Below, piece after piece: positions 1-8,380 of a DNA stretch of 64,000 bases. The DNA lies in NCBI RefSeq assembly GCF_920984665.1, contig NZ_CAKLBP010000005.1:186001-250000 (forward strand), read 5' to 3'. Below the pieces are notes generated by a model. The model was not told where the DNA came from, did no database searches, and worked only from the letters and a program-made list of their open reading frames with translations. This stretch comes from Pedobacter sp. Leaf170 (GTDB taxonomy: Bacteria > Bacteroidota > Bacteroidia > Sphingobacteriales > Sphingobacteriaceae). Every line of letters begins with the position of its first letter. The stretch's first letter is position 1. The position numbers and the translations under genes are program-made.

Positions 1-833
1 GAACAAAATTTGATGTTCAAAAATTAATGAACTGGACATTTGACGGAACTGCAGTATGCCGCGAAGGTTGGGGTGTTTTAACTGGAAACTGGAATGGTTA
101 CGATATTTCTGGCGTTGTTGGTAGTACTGTAGACCACGGTGGTTATGGTTTTTTAATGAATACATTTGATGCCGCCTGGCCGCTGGTGCCAACAGTACGT
201 TATAATACAGCTTACGCAAATGCAATTGGTAAATGGATGTTAAACGCGGTTAATGCTTCAAGGTTTTTTTACCCTCAATATATGCCGGCAGATAGACAAA
301 CCATACCTCAGTTTGAATCGGTTACCAAAGGAGTTATTGCTTACGAAGGTTTTGCCAAAGTTTCTACTTTTGATACACTTTACACAGATAAAAAAGGTCC
401 GGTTGCACAGGGTGATGGACCGAAATGGGTACCAGGAAAAAATCCTGAAGTATCGCAATTTAGTGTTTATGGCAGCGGGCATGTTGGTATTTTCGGCGCC
501 ATTGTAGAGAAAACCAATGTTGACGGAATTTTGAAATTAGATGTGCTTGCCACCGATTTTTATAAAAACAAAGCTTATCCATCTTATTTGATTTATAACC
601 CTTACAAAGACGGCAAAGCGATAAACTATAAAACGAAAGGCAAAACAAAGGTTGATTTATATGATGCGGTAAACCAAAAATTTATTGCTAAAAATGTACT
701 GTCTTCTAATCAATTAAAGCTAAATGGTATGCGTTCTGTTTTGATTGTTGAAGTACCAACGGGTAGCAAAATTACAAAAGCGAAAAATCATTTATTGGCT
801 AATGGTGTTGTTATCGATTATCAGAAAAAATAG
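1..833 (+). CDS. C-terminal part of an unrecognised secreted/hydrolase-like protein (5' end outside window)
   Basis: The reading frame is open from the window edge (first full codon at position 3) to a TAA at 831-833, so the ATG at 27 is probably internal and the true start lies upstream. The visible part, about 277 residues, is rich in aromatic residues (NWTFDG, GWGVLTGNWNGYD, WMLNAVNASRFFYPQ). This resembles the helical barrels of Bacteroidota carbohydrate-active enzymes. The last ~90 residues look like a beta-sandwich ending (VDLYDAV, SVLIVEVP). I cannot name the family. The gene converges on the M16 peptidase gene, with a shared terminator between them. Confidence 0.6.
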   Translation, partial: TKFDVQKLMNWTFDGTAVCREGWGVLTGNWNGYDISGVVGSTVDHGGYGFLMNTFDAAWPLVPTVRYNTAYANAIGKWMLNAVNASRFFYPQYMPADRQTIPQFESVTKGVIAYEGFAKVSTFDTLYTDKKGPVAQGDGPKWVPGKNPEVSQFSVYGSGHVGIFGAIVEKTNVDGILKLDVLATDFYKNKAYPSYLIYNPYKDGKAINYKTKGKTKVDLYDAVNQKFIAKNVLSSNQLKLNGMRSVLIVEVPTGSKITKAKNHLLANGVVIDYQKK

Positions 834-898
834 CTTTAAAGCAATTTAGCTTTATGTTTTTGAAAGATGAACTTTTGTTTGTAAACACGACAGCAGCG

Positions 899-945
899 GC
901 AGCCCCGAGTTTTCACGAGGGCTATAGCGAATGGCGGGGCTAAGG
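899..945. repeat. Intergenic hairpin repeat, copy A
   Basis: The arms agccccg (901-907) and cggggct (935-941) can pair. The inside contains GGCTATAGCGA followed by GGCGGGGCTAA. A diverged version of the same arrangement (CCCGA, loop, CGGGAGCGGCTATAAGTGATAGCGGGACTAA) lies at 5664-5715. The shared order of motifs in two intergenic spacers suggests a dispersed genomic repeat rather than a gene-specific signal. Confidence 0.5.
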
Positions 946-1013
946 TTTCCGATAGATTACTGCACACTCATTTTCTAATTATAGTTTGTAGTAAAAATCA
1001 TAAAGAATATTTA

Positions 1014-1053
1014 CAAAAAAAGCGTTCCGAAATTAATCGGAACGCTTTTTTTA
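1014..1053. terminator. Bidirectional intrinsic terminator
   Basis: A perfect 9-bp stem (agcgttccg 1021-1029, cggaacgct 1038-1046) has an A-run before it and a T-run after it. It can stop transcription from the left-hand gene (+) and from the M16 gene (-), which end on either side. Confidence 0.85.
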
Positions 1054-1070
1054 GTTTAAATATTGCAAAT

Positions 1071-4001
1071 CTAATATCCAAAAATCTGTTCTAATGTTAA
1101 GGTTGTAACCTTGCCAAATTTCTGCATATCCTCAAGTTTCACTTTTTTATCAGATGCAACAATTAAATAGCTGTAAGGCTTATTTGCTATTTTTTGGTCG
1201 TGGAAACCTTTAATATCTGCAAAGGTTATTGGTTTCAAACCTTTGTATAAATCAATTCTTGAATCGTAATCGTAGCCTAATTTTTTGTCGGCAAAATAGT
1301 AGGCAAAAATACCATCTTTAGTTATTCTTGTGGTTTCGAGCGAAGAAAGCACGTTTGATTTTGCACCATCGAACGATTTATCACTTTGTGGCAAAACATT
1401 TAATAATTCATTCATTCCGTTAACGGCATCCGTCATTTTATCGGCCTGGCTACCAACATAAGCAATCATGCTATATTGTCTGTCGGCTTTATCTGGCATT
1501 TGGTAAAGCGCATAAGTAGAATATGCCAATGCTTTCGATTCTCTGATGGTTTGGAATACGATAGAACCCATTCCGCCACCAAAATAATTGTTAAAAACCT
1601 CAATATTTGGGCGGTCAGTTTTATTGTAAACTCCAGTGTTTCTTAACCAGCGAATTTCTGATTGTACCATATCATAGTTAGCAAAATAGACTTTGTTGCT
1701 ATCCTGAACGGTATAATTATAAACCTTTGCAGGTGCAGCCGGCGTAAATTCTTTAGCTAAAAGATGTTCTTTTTTAATATCGGCAGTAATTGCATTAACG
1801 TCTTTTGGACCGTAATACGTAATAACATGCTCATAATTGGTTAAGTTTTTCAGCAAATAAATTAAATCTTCGGCTTTCATGTTTTTAACATCATCGTTAG
1901 AGAGCACGTTATTATATGGATTTACCGCACCATATTGTGCATAAGAAGTTAAACCAACCATTATCTGGCCTTTATTTAATTTATTATTTTCGCGATTTTT
2001 AAGAATGGTATTTTTTAAATCTGCTAAAGCTTTTTCATCAGGTTTTACATTTGCAAGAATGTGTTCAACAAGGCTTACTGCTTTATCAAAATTTTCTTGT
2101 AAGCCACTAATGTTTAGGGTTGTATTTTCGGTACCAACGTTTAAGCTGTAGGTGCAAGCAATATCATAAAAAGCCTTACTAATTTCTTCTGCAGTATATT
2201 TATCAGTTCCTAAAAACGGTAAATAGCTTGCAGCATAAGGTAATAACTTATAATTGTTAGAGCCGTGGTTAAATCTGTAAGTCATTCTGAAAATAGAATT
2301 ATCGGTATTTTTAGTTGTTAAAACCTCTGCAATACCTACTTTGCCGGCAACAATATCTTTTTTATAATCTAAAAACTTTGGCTCTAATGGCTTAACCGGA
2401 GATTCGATTACGCTTTTAACAAATGGAGATGTTAAATTGCCATTTGCATTAATTGGCGTAATGGTTGGCTTTTCTACTTTAACTATGTTTTTCTCTTCAC
2501 CTTTATGTTTGAAACCGATAACATAATTATCTTTAAAGTAAGTGTTGGCAAAAGCAACCACCTGCGCTTTAGTAATTTTAGCAGTTTCTTCTATGTCTGC
2601 TAAGCTTTTATCCCATTTTGTGCCTCTGTTTAAAATAAACTCGTTTGATAGATATTCGGCTCTGCTATTATTGCTATCAAAAGCTTGTAAGAAGCTAAAT
2701 TTCTGGTTTGCAACTATCGCTTTAATCAAGCCATCATCAAACTTGCCTTGTTTTAAAAGCTCAATTTGCTCTAATAATAATTTCGAAGCTTGCTCTAAAC
2801 TTTGGCCCTGACGCGGTTGTGCAGATAAATTGAACACACCGTAATCTTTCATTTGCTGATAGCTTGCACTCGCTCTTTGTGTTTTTTGTTGCTTGTTTAG
2901 GTTGATATCTATTAAACCTGCTTTGCCATTAAATAAAATGCTTTTTATTAAATTAAGCATTAAGCTGTTTTGTGTGTTTTCGGCGTAGCCGCGATAATAA
3001 ATTTCAGCCATCTCTGCACTCGGACCATAAACATCAACTTTCTGTATTTTTGTTAAAGGTTTTTCAGGAGCCGGATTGTATAAGGTTACAGGTTTGGAAA
3101 CCATGTAGCTAAATGCCTTATCCACTTTTTTAATCATTTCATCTGGGTTGAAATCACCGGTGAAAATGGCAGCCATATTATTCGGCACATAATATTTGTT
3201 GTAGTAATTTCTTATTTCTACTAACGATGGGTTTTTTAAATGCTCAATAGTACCAATTGTAGTTTGCTGACCATAGTTATGCGTAGGGAAAAGCAATTCC
3301 ATCATCGCTTCATCAAGCTTGTTTGGGTCGCTATCTAAACCACGGTTTTTTTCCTCGTAAACCGCTTCAAGCTCTGTATGGAAAATACGGAAAATTGGTT
3401 TGCGGAAACGCTCACTTTGAATGGCCAAAAATTTATCAACTGCGTTTGATGGAAAATCTTCGTTATAAACGGTTTCCTCGTACCAGGTATGGGCATTTGA
3501 TGAGTTACCACCAATACCAGAAATCATTTTATCGTATTCATTCGCGATAGAAAAATTTGATGCTTCGCCAGAAGTTTTATCAATTTCTTTATAAATTTCT
3601 TTACGTTGAGCTGGGTCTGTAGTTTTGTTATACTTTTCGTACAGCGCATCAATTTTATCCAACAAAGGCTTTTCTTTAGCCCAGTTGTTTGTGCCAAATT
3701 TATCAGTTCCTTTAAACAAAAGGTGCTCTAAATAATGCGCTAAACCTGTTGCGTTTTTCGGGTCGGTGTTGCTACCCGCCCTAACGCTCATTCTCCATTG
3801 AATATTTGGTTCTTTATTATTGGGAGAAAGAATTACGGTTAAACCATTTTTAAGGGTGTAAAATCTCGAATTCGATGGGTCGTTGGTTACATATTTATAC
3901 GTGTAACCGCCTCCAGTTGCTGTTTTCCACAGATAAGTTTGTGCTTTTACAAACGAACCTGTTACTAAAAAGCAAGCAAGCGTAAATAGTTTGAATTTCA
4001 T
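1071..4001 (-). CDS. Secreted M16 family zinc metallopeptidase (insulinase/pitrilysin type)
   Basis: 976 residues with an N-terminal signal peptide ending near VKAQ (residues 18-21). The inverted zinc motif HYLEH is at residues 89-93 (H89, E92, H93), and the second zinc-ligand region (ELEAVYEEKNRG) follows about 125 residues later. The length fits two fused M16 units: an active N-terminal half and an inactive C-terminal half that contains the substrate-positioning region (GGGMGSIVFQTIRE). The role is probably periplasmic degradation of short peptides. It is a single-gene unit, about 220 bp from the divergent surE. Confidence 0.92.
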   Translation of the reverse strand: MKFKLFTLACFLVTGSFVKAQTYLWKTATGGGYTYKYVTNDPSNSRFYTLKNGLTVILSPNNKEPNIQWRMSVRAGSNTDPKNATGLAHYLEHLLFKGTDKFGTNNWAKEKPLLDKIDALYEKYNKTTDPAQRKEIYKEIDKTSGEASNFSIANEYDKMISGIGGNSSNAHTWYEETVYNEDFPSNAVDKFLAIQSERFRKPIFRIFHTELEAVYEEKNRGLDSDPNKLDEAMMELLFPTHNYGQQTTIGTIEHLKNPSLVEIRNYYNKYYVPNNMAAIFTGDFNPDEMIKKVDKAFSYMVSKPVTLYNPAPEKPLTKIQKVDVYGPSAEMAEIYYRGYAENTQNSLMLNLIKSILFNGKAGLIDINLNKQQKTQRASASYQQMKDYGVFNLSAQPRQGQSLEQASKLLLEQIELLKQGKFDDGLIKAIVANQKFSFLQAFDSNNSRAEYLSNEFILNRGTKWDKSLADIEETAKITKAQVVAFANTYFKDNYVIGFKHKGEEKNIVKVEKPTITPINANGNLTSPFVKSVIESPVKPLEPKFLDYKKDIVAGKVGIAEVLTTKNTDNSIFRMTYRFNHGSNNYKLLPYAASYLPFLGTDKYTAEEISKAFYDIACTYSLNVGTENTTLNISGLQENFDKAVSLVEHILANVKPDEKALADLKNTILKNRENNKLNKGQIMVGLTSYAQYGAVNPYNNVLSNDDVKNMKAEDLIYLLKNLTNYEHVITYYGPKDVNAITADIKKEHLLAKEFTPAAPAKVYNYTVQDSNKVYFANYDMVQSEIRWLRNTGVYNKTDRPNIEVFNNYFGGGMGSIVFQTIRESKALAYSTYALYQMPDKADRQYSMIAYVGSQADKMTDAVNGMNELLNVLPQSDKSFDGAKSNVLSSLETTRITKDGIFAYYFADKKLGYDYDSRIDLYKGLKPITFADIKGFHDQKIANKPYSYLIVASDKKVKLEDMQKFGKVTTLTLEQIFGY

Positions 4002-4223
4002 TTATTTGATTTTGGTTTATGATAACGATTTTCGCAATTCTATTGCTCTAATGGATGATTAAAATTCTAAATCGTAGGGTTAATAAGTTACTTTACCAAA
4101 TATAAATGGATTATTGTATCGAATGAAATGCTTTTGAAATAATTAAAAGAAAAGGTCAAATAACTCATCAATATAATAATCAGCTTTACTACTGCTTAAA
4201 TTTATAATCTGTATTTTTACAGC

Positions 4224-5069
4224 ATGACAAAGCAAAACACTAAACCCAATATTTTAGTTGTAAATGATGATGGCATTACCGCTTTAGGCATTAAAAACCT
4301 AATGGAAGTGATGCAGGAATTAGGAAACGTAGTTGTTGTAGCGCCTGATAGTCCGCAGAGTGGAATGGGCCACGCCATTACAATTGGCAAACCCATTCGT
4401 TTTGATAAAGTAGAACTTTACCCGGGCGTAGAAATGTACAAGTGCAGCGGTACACCGGTAGATTGTGTAAAGCTTGCCGTTAATAAAATTTTTAAAGGTA
4501 AAAAACCAGATTTGTGTGTTTCTGGAATCAATCATGGCTTAAACAATTCCATAAACGTTCTTTACTCAGGCACAATGTCTGCCGCGGTAGAAGGTGCCAT
4601 CGAAAAAATTCCTTCAATTGGTTTTTCTTTAGATAATTTTGCAGCCGATGCCGATTTTAGTTTCACAAAAAAGTATATCAAAAACATTTGCGAGCAGGTT
4701 TTGGCAAATGGTTTACCCGAAGGCATATTGCTAAATGTTAATTTCCCTAAAGGTGATGGCTTAAAAGGCATTAAAATTTGCCGCCAGGCAAATGCAAAAT
4801 GGATGGAAGAGTTTGATGAGCGGAAAGACCCTTACAACAGACCATATTATTGGTTAACGGGGGTTTTCGAGAATTTTGATAAAGGCGAAGATACCGATGT
4901 TTGGGCATTGGAAAACGGTTACGTTTCAGTTGTTCCGGTTCAATTTGATTTAACTGCTCACCATGCCATACAAATGCTTAACAGCTGGAATTTTAGTGCT
5001 AAAACCCAAACATATTCTAACGAAAAGGCGAGTAAAGTTTCTGCACCCGATGGAATTAATTTAGGCTAA
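4224..5069 (+). CDS. surE: 5'/3'-nucleotidase SurE
   Basis: 281 residues. The metal-binding Asp pair is in VVNDDGITALG (D15-D16). The second conserved block is SGINHGLNNS, followed by YSGTMSAAVEGAI. These define the SurE family of divalent-metal-dependent phosphatases acting on nucleoside monophosphates and, in some species, polyphosphate. The protein is slightly longer than the usual ~250 residues because of a C-terminal tail (AKTQTYSNEKASK). Its stop codon is 3 bp before the next start, so the two are probably cotranscribed. Confidence 0.95.
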   Translation: MTKQNTKPNILVVNDDGITALGIKNLMEVMQELGNVVVVAPDSPQSGMGHAITIGKPIRFDKVELYPGVEMYKCSGTPVDCVKLAVNKIFKGKKPDLCVSGINHGLNNSINVLYSGTMSAAVEGAIEKIPSIGFSLDNFAADADFSFTKKYIKNICEQVLANGLPEGILLNVNFPKGDGLKGIKICRQANAKWMEEFDERKDPYNRPYYWLTGVFENFDKGEDTDVWALENGYVSVVPVQFDLTAHHAIQMLNSWNFSAKTQTYSNEKASKVSAPDGINLG

Positions 5070-5072
5070 ATA

Positions 5073-5345
5073 ATGAACAGTAGCTTAGCAAAAATTAAAA
5101 ATTCTGTTTGGATAGGGTTAGGAATTGGCTTGCTTTCGCCGGCGATATTGTGCGCATTTGCCTGGTTTATCATTAACCATGTTGCATATTTAAGCAAGGC
5201 CGATTTATTGTACATCGGCGCAATTGCCTTTAACGCATATTTAATGCAATATTTTTTTAAGTACAATAAAGAAAACATTGGCAGAGGCATACTTGCAGCA
5301 ACTTTTGTATGTGCATTTATTTTCTTTGCTTACAAAGTAGCTTAG
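5073..5345 (+). CDS. Small inner-membrane protein downstream of surE
   Basis: 90 residues with three predicted transmembrane segments: about residues 11-33 (WIGLGIGLLSPAILCAFAWFI), 43-60 (LLYIGAIAFNAYLMQYFF) and 70-88 (GILAATFVCAFIFFAYKV). The start 3 bp after the surE stop suggests translational coupling. No family function is known to me. The gene is credible because of its hydrophobic pattern, spacing and length, but there is no motif to assign an activity. Confidence 0.75.
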   Translation: MNSSLAKIKNSVWIGLGIGLLSPAILCAFAWFIINHVAYLSKADLLYIGAIAFNAYLMQYFFKYNKENIGRGILAATFVCAFIFFAYKVA

Positions 5346-5410
5346 TGAAAGATAAATAATTTGAAAATAAACGTTAGTAGTTTTTAGCTTTAAGCAGTCC
5401 CACTTTTCCT

Positions 5411-5715
5411 GCCCGTCCGGCAGGCGGGCGCTTTAATCTTTTTGTTTTCGTTACTGCCTTTAATAGCTGTCATCCTATGCTTGTAGAAGGACAATATCTA
5501 AGGCGCTTCTACAAGTTCCGCGTGACAGAGCAACAAAAAGTATTTCCGCTGCAATCGGGTTTAAAAACAAAAGCTTGCTCTGGCAAAATGTGAGCGCTGC
5601 ATTTTTTAGGTTTGGGTTTTGTGCACAAACTGTTGTACCCAAACCCGATAGAAAAAATAGCCCGCAATCCCGATTCTTCATCGGGAGCGGCTATAAGTGA
5701 TAGCGGGACTAAACT
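5411..5715. repeat. Inverted-repeat-rich intergenic block before lpxB, including hairpin repeat copy B
   Basis: The 445-bp spacer 5346-5790 has no credible gene. It contains four inverted repeats: gcccgtc/ggcgggc at 5411-5429; cttgtagaag (5480-5489) with cttctacaag (5506-5515); ggtttgggt (5609-5617) with acccaaacc (5637-5645); and a hairpin at 5664-5715 related to the element at 899-945. The local GC content is higher than in the surrounding spacers. This looks like stacked REP-like elements. Short ORFs here are not supported. Confidence 0.6.
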
Positions 5716-5790
5716 GAACGATGAAAACTGTACCAATCGTTTTCAAAAAAAGGCTTTAAAATAAAAAAAAAACGCACAACTTAAAAATAA

Positions 5791-6897
5791 ATGAAATACT
5801 ACTTAGTTGCTGGAGAAGCATCGGGCGATTTACACGGAGCCAACTTAATGAAAGCTTTAAAGGCCGAAGATAAGGAAGCTGTTTTTAGGTATTTTGGCGG
5901 CGATAAAATGCAGGCAGAAGGCGGTGAATTAATAAAACATTATGCCGAAATGGCTTTTATGGGCTTTACAGAGGTTTTACTAAATCTGCAAACTATTTTT
6001 AAAAACTTAAAAAATTGTAAAAATGATATATCTGCATGGAAGCCCGATGTTTTAATCTTAATTGATTTTCCGGGCTTTAACCTTAAAATTGCTGAGTTTG
6101 CTAAAAAACAAGGCATTAAAGTTTGTTACTACATTTCGCCTAAAATTTGGGCGTGGAACCAAAAACGGGTATTAAAAATTAAACGAGATGTAGACCACAT
6201 GTTCTGTATTTTGCCTTTCGAAGTAGATTTTTACAAGGAATGGGGCATGGATGTAGATTATGTTGGCAACCCGCTTTTGGATGAGAAAGCGCAGTTTAAG
6301 GCAGACCCAACCTTTAGCGCAAATTATAATTTCGGTGATGATAAAATTATTGCATTGCTGCCCGGAAGCAGAAAGCAGGAAATAGAACGTTTATTGCCAG
6401 AAATGCTAAGTGTTACCAGTCAATTTCCTAACTATGCGTTTGCCATTGCTGCAGCGCCTACTTTTACCGAAGATTATTACCAACAGTTTATCGCCGGCAA
6501 AAATGTAAAACTTATTTTTAATAATACTTATAATTTGCTGTTTCATGCGCATGCAGCCTTAGTTGCATCGGGTACGGCAACTTTAGAAACTGCTTTGTTT
6601 AAAGTGCCACAAGTTGTGGTTTATAAAGGCGGTGCCATATCAATTGCTATTGCCCGTATGCTGGTAAAAATTAAATTTATCTCTCTGGTTAATTTAATTG
6701 TTAACAAAAAGATAGTTACAGAACTTATTCAGGAAGATTGCAATACAGCAAAAATTAGTGAGGAACTGAATTTAATCATTTCGGGAGAAGGGCGTAAAAC
6801 AATGCTGAATGAATATGAACAGCTGCTTAATTTAATGGGTACACCGGGCGCTTCAGAAAAAACGGCTGCATTAATTGTTAGATATTCAAAGCTTTAG
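5791..6897 (+). CDS. lpxB: Lipid-A-disaccharide synthase LpxB
   Basis: 368 residues, close to the E. coli enzyme length. The N-terminal GEASGDLHGANLM block is typical of LpxB, as are YYISPKIWAWNQ near residue 111, LLPGSRKQEI near 191 and SGTATLETALF near 255 (GT19 fold). It joins UDP-diacylglucosamine and lipid X into the lipid A disaccharide at the inner-membrane surface. It stands alone after a long spacer, separate from other lipid A genes in this window. The start ATG gives the canonical MKYYLVAGEASGD beginning. Confidence 0.96.
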   Translation: MKYYLVAGEASGDLHGANLMKALKAEDKEAVFRYFGGDKMQAEGGELIKHYAEMAFMGFTEVLLNLQTIFKNLKNCKNDISAWKPDVLILIDFPGFNLKIAEFAKKQGIKVCYYISPKIWAWNQKRVLKIKRDVDHMFCILPFEVDFYKEWGMDVDYVGNPLLDEKAQFKADPTFSANYNFGDDKIIALLPGSRKQEIERLLPEMLSVTSQFPNYAFAIAAAPTFTEDYYQQFIAGKNVKLIFNNTYNLLFHAHAALVASGTATLETALFKVPQVVVYKGGAISIAIARMLVKIKFISLVNLIVNKKIVTELIQEDCNTAKISEELNLIISGEGRKTMLNEYEQLLNLMGTPGASEKTAALIVRYSKL

Positions 6898-6900
6898 TAT

Positions 6901-6931
6901 AAAAACCAATTGGTTTATGAGCCTGGTTTTT
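6901..6931 (+). terminator. Possible intrinsic terminator after lpxB
   Basis: The arms aaaaacca (6901-6908) and tggttttt (6924-6931) can pair, and the second arm carries the T-run. The stem is AT-rich and weak. Confidence 0.45.
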
Positions 6932-7019
6932 CACTGTTTTTGGTGCCATTATAACGATTTAGCAAAACTCATGTTTTTTATTTAGTTTTGAGCCACCATC
7001 AACTATTTACGATTCGAGA

Positions 7020-8024
7020 ATGAAAGCCCTTTCTATAAAAGACATTGCTGTAAAAGCCAATGTATCTATAACAACAGTTTCCTTTATTATTAACGGAAAG
7101 GCAAAAGAAAAATCTATTAGTGAAGCTGTAATCGAAAAGGTTGAAAAAATTATAGAAGAAAGTGGTTATAAACCAAATCAAATTGCCAGAAGCCTAAGAA
7201 CCGGTAATTCAAACATTATAGGTTTAATTGTTGAAGACATTTCGAACTCGTTTTTTGCTAAAATTGCTCGCCTGATAGAAGATAAGGCATATAAAAGAGG
7301 TTACAAAATTATATACTCCAGCACAGAAAATAACATTGGTAAAGCGCAAGAGTTAATTAATTTGTTTAAAACCCGAAAAGTTGATGCTTACATCATTTCG
7401 CCAATTAAGGGCTTAGAAGAAGACGTTCAGGCTTTGCTCAATGAAGATAAACCGGTAATATTTTTCGATAGAAATTTACCCGAGTTAAAAACAAATTATG
7501 TTGGTGCCGATCATTTTAACGCTTCTTACCAATCGGTAGAAAGTTTTATTAAAGAAGGCCGAAAAAATATTGCACTCGTTACAACCGATATTGATGTGCA
7601 ACAAATTACCGAACGTTTTGAGGGTTACAAGAAAGCGTTAGTAGATAACAAATTTGATTATAAAGAAGAGCTAGTTGTAAAAATTCATTTTAATCAGGAT
7701 GAAGAAGCAACTATAAAAGAAATAAAGACCCTGCTAGAAAACCAAACTTTGGATGCCGTTTTATTTGCAACCAATTATTTAGCCATAAGTGGATTGAAGG
7801 CATTGAAGCAATTAAATAAAAAGATTGGTGCTGATTTATCGGTTATTGCATATGATGACCATGAAGCATTTGAGTTGCACACTCCAGGCATCTCAACCGT
7901 ACAACAGCCCTTAGAGGAAATTGCAGAAACAGTTATAAAGCTGATTTTAAGTCAGCTTTCTTCAAAATCAAAATTACCTGAAGAACAAATTATTCTGCCC
8001 ACCAAGCTTATCATTCGAGATTAA
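7020..8024 (+). CDS. LacI/GalR-family transcriptional regulator
   Basis: 334 residues. The N-terminal helix-turn-helix (SIKDIAVKANVSITTVSFIING, residues ~5-26) is followed by the hinge region (GYKPNQIARSLRTG) and a periplasmic-binding-protein-like sensor domain (GLIVEDISNSFFAKIA onward, ending with STVQQPLEEIAE). The family binds palindromes with a central CpG and responds to a sugar. It is the first gene of the mannoside/fucoside locus, 356 bp before susC. Matching palindromes lie before susC and two GH92 genes. I infer that it is the locus regulator; the ligand is unknown. Confidence 0.93.
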   Translation: MKALSIKDIAVKANVSITTVSFIINGKAKEKSISEAVIEKVEKIIEESGYKPNQIARSLRTGNSNIIGLIVEDISNSFFAKIARLIEDKAYKRGYKIIYSSTENNIGKAQELINLFKTRKVDAYIISPIKGLEEDVQALLNEDKPVIFFDRNLPELKTNYVGADHFNASYQSVESFIKEGRKNIALVTTDIDVQQITERFEGYKKALVDNKFDYKEELVVKIHFNQDEEATIKEIKTLLENQTLDAVLFATNYLAISGLKALKQLNKKIGADLSVIAYDDHEAFELHTPGISTVQQPLEEIAETVIKLILSQLSSKSKLPEEQIILPTKLIIRD

Positions 8025-8069
8025 ATTCAAACTCTTCATTTGGTTTTAGTGTAACGTTTATTTTACAAC

Positions 8070-8081
8070 TAAATCGTTTTA
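8070..8081. promoter_or_regulatory. Putative LacI-family operator O1
   Basis: TAAATCGTTTTA is a near-palindrome (5 of 6 paired positions) with central CG, and is the exact reverse complement of the site at 8115-8126. The two centres are 45 bp apart. It lies 46 bp after the regulator's stop codon in the spacer before susC. Confidence 0.55.
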
Positions 8082-8114
8082 TTATTTAGAAAAAAATTTC
8101 TACTATTGATGTAG

Positions 8115-8126
8115 TAAAACGATTTA
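8115..8126. promoter_or_regulatory. Putative LacI-family operator O2
   Basis: TAAAACGATTTA, reverse complement of the 8070-8081 site. The 45-bp spacing and inverted arrangement would allow cooperative binding or looping. The rest of the 356-bp spacer (8025-8380) shows no gene and no clear promoter box; the susC mRNA may have a long leader. Confidence 0.55.
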
Positions 8127-8380
8127 CCATAACCAAGTATTTATGAGACTTTCGCAGAACCCTAACTGTATGTCAAATATTCTTTTTTTTTACTGGACGG
8201 ACTTTTCTAATGGAGCCAATACTATATATGCTGTAACGGAACATATAATCTAAAACAAACGCTCTACAATAAAATATCAGATAGATTAAAGTTTGCTATT
8301 GTGTATGGTAGTGCACAACGGATGTAAACAATAATAACAGAAAACATAACTAATCAATTTAAAATTTAACAAAACCGCTA

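Noticed and set aside
5346..5790. Small ORFs in the spacer before lpxB
   Set aside because: They are formed by inverted repeats and GC-rich elements and lack start signals or conserved features.
7995..8380. Riboswitch in the susC leader
   Set aside because: No conserved riboswitch pattern was recognisable. The palindromes fit protein operators better.
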